DNA from: Aurantiochytrium sp. KH105
Lineage: Eukaryota > Sar > Bigyra > Thraustochytrida > Thraustochytriidae
Direction of reading: 5' to 3'
Length of the DNA stretch: 64,000 bases
NCBI GenBank assembly: GCA_003116975.1
Contig: BGKB01000198.1
Coordinates: forward strand, 1 to 64,000
In this document: positions 10,091 to 18,969 of the stretch, one piece after another
How positions within the stretch are numbered: position 1 is the first letter of the stretch
Layout of the letters: every line of letters starts with the position of its first letter
The notes under the pieces: model-generated
Databases searched by the model: none
What the model was told of the DNA's origin: nothing
What the model saw: the letters and a program-made list of their open reading frames with translations, nothing else
Made by a program: the position numbers and the translations under genes

Positions 10091-12079
10091 TTAACGTGGT
10101 CCTCGAGTACCGGGCTCACAATCCGCTCCGCCCTCGTCAAGTGGAGCAATGAGTGCGCTATCCGTGTCAGCAGAGCCCGCCGAGGATCGAGGCGAGGAAG
10201 CGTGCTTGCCCACCATGCGCTCATACAACTCCGTATACGAGCATGACCACAACGCCTTGAGATCACCACGGCAAGCCGCCAACACGATAAAAGTACCCAC
10301 AGTCGCCGGAACTAGGTACAGGAGCGCGGGCTGACCCTGGACCTGCGTCGAAAAGTTCACGTCATAGAGATTCGCCACAAGGGTCAAACCCAGCGCCACA
10401 AAATAGGCCAAACAGAGTGGCAAAAAGTACGCATGTGCACGCAGAAACGTCGTACGCTTGCTCGCCTTGAGCACCCTCAGGTAATCAAAGCGGCATGCAT
10501 ACGTGATGAGCAAACCGGGAATAAATACATCTCCAAGACCCAGCAAAGCGTACGCTCCCGGTGTATCAAAGCGCGGCACGAGGAAAAGCATGGGCATACG
10601 TTCTGCCTGCGTTCGCTCGCACACGGCCGAGTCTGCAGGGTCCACAGTCGCCTGCGAGCCGCCGGCCGTGGCCACCTCCACCATGACCGACTCGCCTCCA
10701 AAGAGCGACGGCGAAATGAAGACCATGAAAATGTCGTAGACGAAAAACAAGGCGAGCATGAAGCACGCCAGACGAAGGTTCGGAAGTCGGACCGCAACCA
10801 AAAACATGCAGCACACCGAAGCTGCCAGAATGTCCAGCAAAGCCCACGCCCACGACTCGTGACGGCACACAAACCACGTCATCACAAAAGCAAGCGCCAG
10901 AATGCCGCCAATCACCTCATCAGCAGAACCCAGCAGCATGTGACGCGGGCCGTACACCTCTCGTGCCGAGGCCCCGGCCCACGCCGTGCGAACGATAGGC
11001 TGCAGCACAAAGTGACTAAACGCGAAAATGGCGCTCATACCAAACAAGACCTGAATGAAGATGACCGTCTCGCGCGGGTACTCTCGCGCAAGGAAAAAGA
11101 GGCCAATGAGCACCGCTGTGCACATGATCAGAAAGCAACCGACAGCCCCCAGGGTCAGCGTGACCTGGTCAATGGCATCGTCGCTATCGGACGCAGGCGC
11201 AGCATCCTCTCCGCGGTCTGACGCCGTCGACGATACCGCGGGCGCGTCCTTGCCCGTCTGCCACAGCCAGCTCGCCTCGCGGCGCTCTTTGCGGGCCGCG
11301 CGAAACGAAGAAAAGGCCGTCACCAGGCTCCCAATAAAGAGAATGAGAAACATCGAGCCGTCCACGTGCACGGGATCCTTTTCTGCAAGCCGCACCGTGC
11401 CGGAACCACTCGCAAGGGCAGCTTCTACACGTGCAGCGTCCGCGATGCCAACAAAGATGGCCTGCACCGAGCTCGCAGTCGGCACCGACATGGCCAGCAG
11501 GCTGTTTATTGCGCAGCAATACTTGCCAGCCTCTACACCAGCCGCCTCGCGGGGGTTCGCCAGGCAGAGTCCCGTGGCGCAGTCAACCTCGCAGCCGCTT
11601 TCGGAAGTGCTCGAGGCCACATCGCAATTGGTCAAGCACGCATTGGTCAAGTACGCCTCCTCGGTCCCGTTGGTCCCGTAAAGGGAGTCCACAGAGTTCA
11701 CCACGAGCACAGCCGTGGCGCCTAGCGCCTCAGCGGCAGCAACTTTGGTCTCAAACGTGCAGTTTCCACGGCGCACCACAAGTGCGGCCTGACTTCCCAC
11801 GGAAATGCTGGGAGCACTTGGGCTCGCGCTCGCATTGCCGCCATTGCACCCAAGCACGTCGTTTGGGTCTTGAATCAGCTCGAGCGCCTCCGCCTCGCCC
11901 ACGCGCGTCGCCATGTTGCTCCTCGTCGCGTCGTTGGCCAGCTCGCCCGTGAACCCGTACCCGTCCTGCAGTTCCCCGTACACTGCCATACTCGCACCCT
12001 CTGACACCGCAAGGCTATCCATCGCCACGAGCACGACGGCGAGCGCCGCCGCGGCGCCTCGTGCGCCCATCCCGCGCAT
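10091..12079 (-). CDS. Signal peptide peptidase-like intramembrane aspartyl protease (SPPL2-type, with PA domain)
   Basis: This 662-residue GxGD protease would cut type II membrane-protein helices within the bilayer. An N-terminal signal peptide (GAAAALAVVLVAMDSLAVSEG) is followed by a lumenal protease-associated domain (about 30-230, with VVRRGNCTFETKVAAAEALG) and then nine hydrophobic segments. The catalytic motifs are present: YD in FFVYDIFMVF (D449), GxGD in LLGLGDVFIPG (D517) and the PAL motif in QPALLYLVPAT. A lumenal PA domain plus nine helices is the arrangement of the SPPL2/SPPL3-like endosomal and plant SPPL branch, not of ER SPP. No ER-retention signal ends the tail. The start at 12079 is the first ATG; the longer frame begins with GTG. 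The gene is divergent from DAP3. Confidence 0.93.
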   Translation of the reverse strand: MRGMGARGAAAALAVVLVAMDSLAVSEGASMAVYGELQDGYGFTGELANDATRSNMATRVGEAEALELIQDPNDVLGCNGGNASASPSAPSISVGSQAALVVRRGNCTFETKVAAAEALGATAVLVVNSVDSLYGTNGTEEAYLTNACLTNCDVASSTSESGCEVDCATGLCLANPREAAGVEAGKYCCAINSLLAMSVPTASSVQAIFVGIADAARVEAALASGSGTVRLAEKDPVHVDGSMFLILFIGSLVTAFSSFRAARKERREASWLWQTGKDAPAVSSTASDRGEDAAPASDSDDAIDQVTLTLGAVGCFLIMCTAVLIGLFFLAREYPRETVIFIQVLFGMSAIFAFSHFVLQPIVRTAWAGASAREVYGPRHMLLGSADEVIGGILALAFVMTWFVCRHESWAWALLDILAASVCCMFLVAVRLPNLRLACFMLALFFVYDIFMVFISPSLFGGESVMVEVATAGGSQATVDPADSAVCERTQAERMPMLFLVPRFDTPGAYALLGLGDVFIPGLLITYACRFDYLRVLKASKRTTFLRAHAYFLPLCLAYFVALGLTLVANLYDVNFSTQVQGQPALLYLVPATVGTFIVLAACRGDLKALWSCSYTELYERMVGKHASSPRSSAGSADTDSALIAPLDEGGADCEPGTRGPR

Positions 12080-12641
12080 CCTCCCTCGCCCTGCGCCTCT
12101 CCCGCGCCCGTCCAGAGCAGCGCTGCACACGTTACGAGCTCCACGACGAGCTCTCCTCCGCTACTTCCTCTCCTCTTCGCCGCCCTCTCGCTCCTGGATC
12201 CCTTCCGCAACCTGGCCGACGCCTTCTTCTCGACCTTCTCCGCGAGCTGCTCCTCCTCCCCCTCCTCCCCGTCGCCCTCGCGCGCGCAAATCCGGGTCTG
12301 CGCCGCCGCCCCGCTCGCGCGTGTTTTGCTGCTCCACCTCCTGCGTCTTCTCCCTCCCCAAAATGGACCCGGCCGACCCGGCCGAAACCGCCCGCCGCGT
12401 AACGCCCGGTCGCGGCGGTTGCGCCAACGGCGGCACGGCAACCCCGGGACCCCGCGGTTCACCCGGCGGCTTTGCAGCGGCTGCAGACGGAGACGGCGAG
12501 ACAGAACGAGAGCGAGGAGGACTCGGCGAGCGAGCGGCGGAGCGCGGGCAGCGGAGCGGAGGCGACGCGCGCGGCGACGCCCGCGGCGCTGTCCTCGCCG
12601 AGGCCGCACCAGGCGCGAAGCCCGCGGCGGCGGCGGCGGCG
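12080..12641. promoter_or_regulatory. Shared upstream region of SPPL and DAP3 genes
   Basis: This 562 bp GC-rich segment separates two divergently transcribed genes, so it must hold both 5' UTRs and promoters. No TATA-like or other defined element stands out. The plus-strand frame stays open through it, but it encodes low-complexity Arg/Pro/Ala sequence. Confidence 0.4.
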
Positions 12642-14138
12642 ATGGTGGTGGGGATGGAGATGATGCCGCTGCTGCGCCGCGGCGGCCTCGTGGCCAGGGC
12701 CGCGCGAGGCGGGCTCCGCGCGGCGCCGCGGCGACAGCAGCAGCAGCGGGTCGCGGCGCAGGGCCAGGGCCGCGCCGCCGCTGCGCAGTGGGCTGCGCCG
12801 TGGGCACAGAACGCCGAGGCGTGCCGGAGCCTGAGCTCGACCCCGACCGGCAACAGGAACAACCAGAGCGCAAATGACGCCGAGGAGGGCAAGAAGAAGG
12901 ACAAGAAGAAAAAGGCGCAAACCTACCAGGCCTCGGCGTCCACGGTGGCCGAAATCTCGTCACAGGACACTGCGCGCTACTTTCAGATCAAGGACGAGGA
13001 GCTCGCTACCCTTCTCCCCGAAGGCATCAACGCGGACACCAAGTCGTTCTTTGAAATTCTTGGCAACAAGCTGGTCCTGCTGCGCGAGTCCATCACGGAA
13101 ACGATTGATCTCTTGCGCAAGATCCAGGCCGGCGAGGCTGGCCAAGAAAGCTTTGTGCGTCTGCTCTCGGGCGAGCGGGGCATGGGCAAGTCCATCACCA
13201 TGCAGTTGGCCGTGATGTTCGCGCGCTCGCAGGGCTGGATTGTCATGTACGTCCCAGAAACGCACAAATTCGTCACGGAGATGGGCGCCATCGAGTATGG
13301 TACCGGTACGGGTGCGCCTTTGGCTGCCAGCAAGCTTCGACCCAAGCTCATGACGCAGCCTCTTGGTGCCCAGAAAATCCTTCAGTGGATGAAGGAAGCC
13401 CACGGCGAGCAGCTCTCGGAACTCAAGCAGCAGCGCAAGTACCCTGCCAAGCTTTACGACAACAATGACTCGCTCATGGCCATTGTGGATCGCGGTCTCA
13501 AGACCGCCCCCTTTGCCGGCGATGCCCTACTTGACCTTCGCCTCGAGCTCGGCCTTGTCACCAAGTACCCTGTTCTCATTGCGGTGGACGAGATTAACAC
13601 CCTTTCGTGGCCCACCTGCTTCTTTGACAACGCCGCGCCCGTCGTTCCGGAGCGTCTCATGGTCACCGAGACCTTTCGCTTCCTTAACCCTTCTGGCGAG
13701 GTGCGCGATCACCTCAAGCTGGCACGCGGTCTGCTCCTCGGCGCTTCGAGCAGCAAGTGGGGCTACCCAGTCTCACCAAAGATCATTGCTGATCACAAGA
13801 AGAAGCTACCGAACCCGCCAACTTACTTTGCTCCTTTTAACGAGTTTGGCGACAAGGTTGAGGTTGCGGACGAGTCCATCCTCATGGAGGCCCCTCGATA
13901 CACGCCCGAGGAGTTGCGCAACACGGTCATCTCCTACAAGTACTGCAAGGTACTCGACTCGCCCTCGGCACTCGACCCGTACAAGCTCAAGACCCTTATG
14001 GCTATCACGGGCGGTATTCCTCGCGAGGTTCACAAGTTCCTTTGGTACCCGGCCTTTACTCTCTATGCTGAGCCGCATCCGGACGTTCAGCGCCCCAACC
14101 GCAAGCACAACTACTCGATCGCCCGAACTTCTTATTGA
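12642..14138 (+). CDS. DAP3: Mitochondrial small ribosomal subunit protein mS29 (DAP3)
   Basis: The 498-residue protein is a P-loop GTPase-like component of the mitochondrial small ribosomal subunit. The first 60 residues are Arg/Ala-rich without acidic residues after the first few (LVARAARGGLRAAPRR), and LSSTP lies near a likely cleavage site, consistent with mitochondrial import. The Walker A motif is GERGMGKS (K183) and Walker B is YPVLIAVDEIN; the C-terminal ITGGIPREVHKFLWYPAFT matches the family's conserved end. A Lys-rich linker (EEGKKKDKKKKA) precedes the conserved domain. The open frame extends upstream to 11913 but overlaps the divergent SPPL gene. An ATG at 12363 is also possible, but the presequence-like stretch after 12642 favours the later start. 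Confidence 0.9.
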   Translation: MVVGMEMMPLLRRGGLVARAARGGLRAAPRRQQQQRVAAQGQGRAAAAQWAAPWAQNAEACRSLSSTPTGNRNNQSANDAEEGKKKDKKKKAQTYQASASTVAEISSQDTARYFQIKDEELATLLPEGINADTKSFFEILGNKLVLLRESITETIDLLRKIQAGEAGQESFVRLLSGERGMGKSITMQLAVMFARSQGWIVMYVPETHKFVTEMGAIEYGTGTGAPLAASKLRPKLMTQPLGAQKILQWMKEAHGEQLSELKQQRKYPAKLYDNNDSLMAIVDRGLKTAPFAGDALLDLRLELGLVTKYPVLIAVDEINTLSWPTCFFDNAAPVVPERLMVTETFRFLNPSGEVRDHLKLARGLLLGASSSKWGYPVSPKIIADHKKKLPNPPTYFAPFNEFGDKVEVADESILMEAPRYTPEELRNTVISYKYCKVLDSPSALDPYKLKTLMAITGGIPREVHKFLWYPAFTLYAEPHPDVQRPNRKHNYSIARTSY

Positions 14139-16043
14139 TCTGCAAATTGCTGACTTTTTTCCCTTTGTGCTTCTTGTTCTTGCATCAACGCATGCCTTTC
14201 CTTTTCCCTCCATGCGGACTGGCAGAACTTTTGTTCATCGTTGTACTATACATCGGCTTCATGTGCATTCTGCCAGTCGTTCTCGCATCGCGGCTCTGCC
14301 TATCGTTCTCCCATCGCGGCTCTGGCTGTCGTTCTCCCATCGCGGCTCTGGCTGGCGAACTCCACAATCACTCAAAGGTTGGCTCGAGCTTCGGCTTTGA
14401 CTTGCCAGACATTATAATTGCCCCTTTTTTATGCGGCAGAGCAGAGCAGAGCAGCCAAGCAAACGTGATGATGCACCTGCTCTTCCTTTCAATGGACCTT
14501 CGTCGAACACTCGTTCGCGATGCAGCCTGCAGCCTTGCAGCTGGCACGGCTGGCTGCCCCGACTAGCTGCCAGTGAGTGGCTACTGGCTTGCTGTCGTCA
14601 AGGAGGACGAAAAACAACATGTGTCTCATTTCCCTCCATGAATGCTCGAACTTCCGGTATAGGCCTACTACGTTTACCGCACCGCGCTGCCAGTCATTCC
14701 GAATCGTGGTGGAGCTTTTGCATTCTCCGAGTCCCGGGCCGTGGAAAAGGGGTAGGTGGGGGGGGGATTGTTAGGCCCTAATGTGCAAGTGCACGCTCGC
14801 TCTGCGAACGTTGTCACTTTTCCTCTTTACACCTGCCACTGCCGAGACATCCATCACCACCCTCCAGCTCTTTTCGAGTGCGGTCTTCCAGCGCGGTCGG
14901 CCTCCGGTCCGCAAGCAGCCCCGCGCCACCCGTCTCACTTTGGTCCGCGCCGCCTCTGCCGCCGTGAATACAGGCCAGCAGCAGCAGCAGTAACAGGAGC
15001 AAGTTCGCCTGCACAGTGAGTTCGTCCTCGCATCTCACCTCGGCACATCTCAACTCACTCACTGCCACTGCTCCGTCCGCACGCGCACCCTCAGCCCTGC
15101 GGGTTCGTAGCGCCGACCAGCTTCGCGCGGCCCTGCCTCGGGCTCCTCTCCGCCGCGCGCGTCCAGCCCGCGAGCTCTTCTCAGTTGATCAGTTAGTTGT
15201 TCACCATTTCATTTCATCCGTCCACCCATCCATCCATTCCATCCCGCCGGCCCCGCCTCCATCTCCACCGCGACTGCGACTCGCTTCCGCGCCCCAACCC
15301 CGCGCCCTTCCCCGCGCCCAGCCGCAGCAGCATAGCCCTGCGGCGGGCGCGCTTTGCAGCAGCTGCAGCTGCAGCAGCAGCAGCGCGTGCAGCACGTGCA
15401 GAAGGCGCGGCACGTGTCGAGTCTCGGCTGGCCGGGCGCGGTTGTTTTCTTCCCAAGTGGGCTATTTACAATTTGCGCCATTGATTCACTTGCGAAGTTG
15501 CGCTTCCTTCACTGGCCGCGAGTGCGTTTCTCCCTCTTTTTTCAAATCGCCGGCCGACCGACCGACGAATTTGAAAATTCGAAAAGCAGCAGAGCTGCAA
15601 CTTGAACCCTCGCGCGGAAAGTACGCGCGCACGCGCCCGCCCGTGCGAGCGCCTCCGCGCGCCGCCGCTGCGACCGCGGCCGAGCGCGCGACTGCGAGCG
15701 ACGGCGACCGCGCGACCGCGCCACCGCGCCACCGAGCGAGCGGGCGTCCGGGCGAGCGGGCGTCCGAGCGAGCGGAATTGAATTGAGGGCGGGACGGGGT
15801 TTGGACGCGCGCTTGTTTTCGACGAGGTCGCGGCAACTGCTGCTGCTGCCGCCGCCGCTGCTGCTGCTGCTCCTGCTCCTGCTGTAGCAGATCCTCCGCG
15901 CGCCTGCTTGCCCACCTGGATCGACCGCTTGTGCGCGCAGCTGAGCTGAGCTGGCCTGGCCGGCGGCCCAAAAGAGAAACTCGTGCTTTTGCTGCTCGTG
16001 AGCGCGCCACGTCGGCGAACCCCTGGCCCCCTCGCGCCACCCA
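14139..16043. other. Gene-free region with minor repeats
   Basis: This 1.9 kb lies between DAP3 and the HSP70 gene in tandem orientation. It contains a three-copy 26 bp repeat, a run of G at about 14759-14766, and CTG/CAG-rich stretches near 15345-15400 and 15840-15890. Frames on either strand are low-complexity. No gene is seen. Confidence 0.6.
14278..14355. repeat. Three-copy 26 bp tandem repeat
   Basis: Three adjacent 26 bp units start with CGTTCT and contain CATCGCGGCTCTG. Units 2 and 3 differ at one base, and unit 1 has three differences from unit 2. The array lies just downstream of DAP3, probably in or near its 3' UTR. Confidence 0.85.
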
Positions 16044-18377
16044 ATGACGCGGCTCAACGGGCGGCGCACGTCGCTGCGCAAAAGTTTGATGCGTAGCATC
16101 GGGTCCAGCGCCACGCCGTCCAGCCCTGGAGACGAGGAGGCGAGGTCGAGCGTGCGCTCCAGCGAGGTCCACACTGAGGGCACAGCGAGCTGGGCGCTCG
16201 ACGGTACCAGCATGGGCGACGATGAGGACCCCGAGTTCGCCTTTCTGGATGGGCCCGCAAGGGAGAAAAAGGCAGTCGTTGCCATCGACTTTGGAACGAC
16301 CAACACCGGACTCGCATACGGCATGACGGCCAAGCGCCGCGTGCACATTCTCCGAGAAAAGGAGCCCACCTGTGCGCTTTTCGATCGCAAGGGCTCCCGA
16401 AAAAAGAAGCTCATCGAGTTTGGACAAGCCGCGCGCGATTCATGGCGTCGGAGCCAAGCCGGACAGCAGCTCGTAGCCACCTTTTTTGCAACCGAGCAGA
16501 CAGGATGGAATGCGAACCAAATTTACATCGATCAGGCCATCAAGATGGAGCTCTATGAGGCCACGAAAGGAAACGACGAGGCGCTCGAAGAACAAGCCGT
16601 CAAAGACGCCGGCGGAATCACCTACTTTGAGGTTGTCTCTTCCATTCTCGGCTATCTGCGGAAATCAGCGCTCCGCGAAATTGCCAAGCGCGAGAACGAG
16701 ACGCTCGAAACGATGGACGTGCTTTGGGTCATTACGGTCCCATCGGTCTGGCGCGAGTCTGACAAGCAGTTCATGCGCCGGTGCGCTTTCGAGGGCGACC
16801 TCATCACCGACGAGTTCTCTGGAGATCTCGTCATCGCGCTCGAAAGCGAGTGCGCCGCTGTGTGGGCCGAAGCTGTGATCGCACAAACAGACGAGGACGA
16901 AAGCACCCAATTGAAACCAGGTCAAAAGGTTGTCTGCCTCGACTGCGGCGGCGGAACCGTCGATGTCGCGGCCATTGCCCTTCTCGAACCGGAAGAGGGC
17001 TCCAACGCCGGACAAGACGAAGGAGCCGAAAAGGAACTGCGCATGTCTCAACTGCTTCCGCCCACGGGCCTTCATATTGGCGCCAAGGACGTCGACAAGC
17101 AATTCTTTCATTTCCTTGGCGCCCTCTTGGGCGAATCCGCACTCGAAACAGCCCTTAACACGCCCGACGTGCGTCTCGAGCTCCAAGATGGCTGGGAAAG
17201 GATCAAACTGAGTCTCAAACCCAGCTCATTCGACGTGGACAACGGGGTCAAAGTCAAGTTTTCTCTCGAAGCCACACTCATGGAGTTGGGTCTCAAGCTG
17301 CACGACATTGTGCCACGCTTCAATCGCGGGTCCAAAATCATGTACGATTCCTCGCCCATCAAGATTGACTACAAGCGAACGCTGACACGTCCTTCCACGA
17401 CGATTCTACTCCCCCCGAGTCTTTTCAGGTACTGCTTTGATTATGTGGTCGACAGCATTGTTGAGCTGACAAAAGACACCATCATCGGCCGTCTTTCGCT
17501 TGCCGAAGTCGACCACATTATTCTCTTTGGTGGCCTCGGCGGCTCGTGCTACCTCAAGAAGAAATTGCACGAAGCATTTCAGGAGGACACTCATATATTG
17601 ATCCACGTCGCGCACAAACCGAACCTTACCGTCATGAAGGGCGCCGTCAAGTTCGGCTTTTATCCTAGTATCATTCGCTCCCGCCGTGCGCGCGTGACCG
17701 TTGGCATCAAGGTCACGATGCCTTTTCAACGCAGTAAGCACAACAAGAAACCACACATTCGCCATCGTGCCTATGACAAGGTTCGCCGCGAGTACTACAT
17801 CAAGGACGCCTTCAAAACCTTTGTCCGCCGCGGCCAGCTCGTTGATGTCGAACGAGAGTACAGTCACACATTCGAACCGGCTTCCAGCGCGGTGAGTCAG
17901 ATCAAGTTCGACATTTATGCCACGCCCAATGAGGAATGCGACTACGTCACCGAGCCAGGCTGCCAAAAGCTCGCCACCATTTGGATCGATGTCAACAAGG
18001 GCGAGATGCGTCGCGTCATTTGCTCGCTCTCGTTCGGCTACACAGAAATTACGGCCAAAGTCATCGACACCGATGGTGAGATCTTGCACCATGTGCCCGT
18101 TGTATACTATAGAGAGGTCGAGGAGGCCATCCTTAGGGCAGCAGTGGCGCAGGAACAAATGGAAACGATGGGCCAGTACGACCTTGCGTCCGCACTCAGC
18201 AACAGACTTGCTGCGCATTTTGGCGACGAAGAAGCCGCGAATTTTGTAAGTCGCCTCGGCATCCAGGATTATTCCGCACAACCTTCCGTCAAGGTCGATG
18301 CGGATGAGAACGCCGACGACGATATCGACGATGATCAAGACGACGACGACGACGACGATAACGACGACGACGAGTGA
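16044..18377 (+). CDS. Atypical HSP70 (HSPA12-like ATPase)
   Basis: This 777-residue protein has the actin/HSP70 nucleotide-binding fold. It carries the phosphate-1 loop VVAIDFGTTNTGLAYG (D82), the phosphate-2 loop VVCLDCGGGTVDVAA (D300) and the adenosine motif ILFGGLGGSCYLKKKL (about 494). Spacing and insertions (for example WVITVPSVWRESDKQFMRRC) resemble the divergent HSPA12A/B group rather than canonical HSP70, and the normal substrate-binding domain with its lid is not recognisable. The last 30 residues are almost all Asp (a long DDD tract encoded by GAC repeats) and end DDDE, not EEVD, so no TPR co-chaperone tail is present. The N-terminal 60 residues are Ser/Arg-rich and probably disordered. 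It is probably a cytosolic ATPase of unknown client range. Confidence 0.88.
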   Translation: MTRLNGRRTSLRKSLMRSIGSSATPSSPGDEEARSSVRSSEVHTEGTASWALDGTSMGDDEDPEFAFLDGPAREKKAVVAIDFGTTNTGLAYGMTAKRRVHILREKEPTCALFDRKGSRKKKLIEFGQAARDSWRRSQAGQQLVATFFATEQTGWNANQIYIDQAIKMELYEATKGNDEALEEQAVKDAGGITYFEVVSSILGYLRKSALREIAKRENETLETMDVLWVITVPSVWRESDKQFMRRCAFEGDLITDEFSGDLVIALESECAAVWAEAVIAQTDEDESTQLKPGQKVVCLDCGGGTVDVAAIALLEPEEGSNAGQDEGAEKELRMSQLLPPTGLHIGAKDVDKQFFHFLGALLGESALETALNTPDVRLELQDGWERIKLSLKPSSFDVDNGVKVKFSLEATLMELGLKLHDIVPRFNRGSKIMYDSSPIKIDYKRTLTRPSTTILLPPSLFRYCFDYVVDSIVELTKDTIIGRLSLAEVDHIILFGGLGGSCYLKKKLHEAFQEDTHILIHVAHKPNLTVMKGAVKFGFYPSIIRSRRARVTVGIKVTMPFQRSKHNKKPHIRHRAYDKVRREYYIKDAFKTFVRRGQLVDVEREYSHTFEPASSAVSQIKFDIYATPNEECDYVTEPGCQKLATIWIDVNKGEMRRVICSLSFGYTEITAKVIDTDGEILHHVPVVYYREVEEAILRAAVAQEQMETMGQYDLASALSNRLAAHFGDEEAANFVSRLGIQDYSAQPSVKVDADENADDDIDDDQDDDDDDDNDDDE

Positions 18378-18969
18378 GCTAGCGAGCAAGCGAGCGAGCA
18401 AGCAAGCGAGCAAGCGAGCGAGCGAGCAAGCACGTGAGTAGAAGTGAGAAAATGGAGCTCGAGGGCATGAAGCTCCCGGGCAACTTTGGTCTCGCCGCGC
18501 ACTCCTCCCCTCTCCAACAAGGTACTCTATCCTCGGCAAAGATTGCGTCACAGCATATCCTTGCTACTACATATTAAAAATAATTGTTTATTCTCTGTTT
18601 TCATATTCTGCTCGTTGGCAGTCAGCCTGTTCCAAAACGATTCGAATACGAAAATATCTTACACATTGCGTGGCTTTGCAGCACACCATCTTCCTGGGAA
18701 TTATTCTCTTTTTGCCTTGCATCAAAAAGGACAAAAGAATCTTTGTCGATTAGCGCAACATGTGTCTCCTTTCTTTGTTTGTTCGTTGGTTTCTTGTCTT
18801 GCGGATTCATCGCATCCATCAGAGCCTTGGTCACGAGTCTACAAATTTTAGTTTTTGAGTGCTTGCGAAACCCATTACGGAGGTTAACCGCGGGAAGAAG
18901 AAGAAGGAAAGGAGAGGAGAGGAGAGGAGCTCTTGCAACGCAGACACCCATCGCGACGGCGCCGACACC
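18378..18969. other. Intergenic region between HSPA12-like and FBH1-like genes
   Basis: It begins with a GAGCAAGC-type repeat right after the HSPA12-like stop codon and becomes AT-rich around 18560-18860. That part probably holds the 3' UTR of the first gene and the promoter of the next. No gene is seen. Confidence 0.55.
18381..18432. repeat. GAGCAAGC-type imperfect tandem repeat
   Basis: Imperfect four- and eight-base units (gcaagcga/gcgagcga) start a few bases after the HSPA12-like stop codon. Confidence 0.8.

Noticed and set aside
11913-12641. N-terminal extension of the DAP3 frame
   Set aside because: It overlaps the divergent SPPL coding region and encodes low-complexity sequence; a mitochondrial presequence begins after 12642.
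15486-16480. Minus-strand open frames antisense to the HSPA12-like gene start
   Set aside because: Low-complexity composition, and the plus-strand HSP70 motifs define the real frame.
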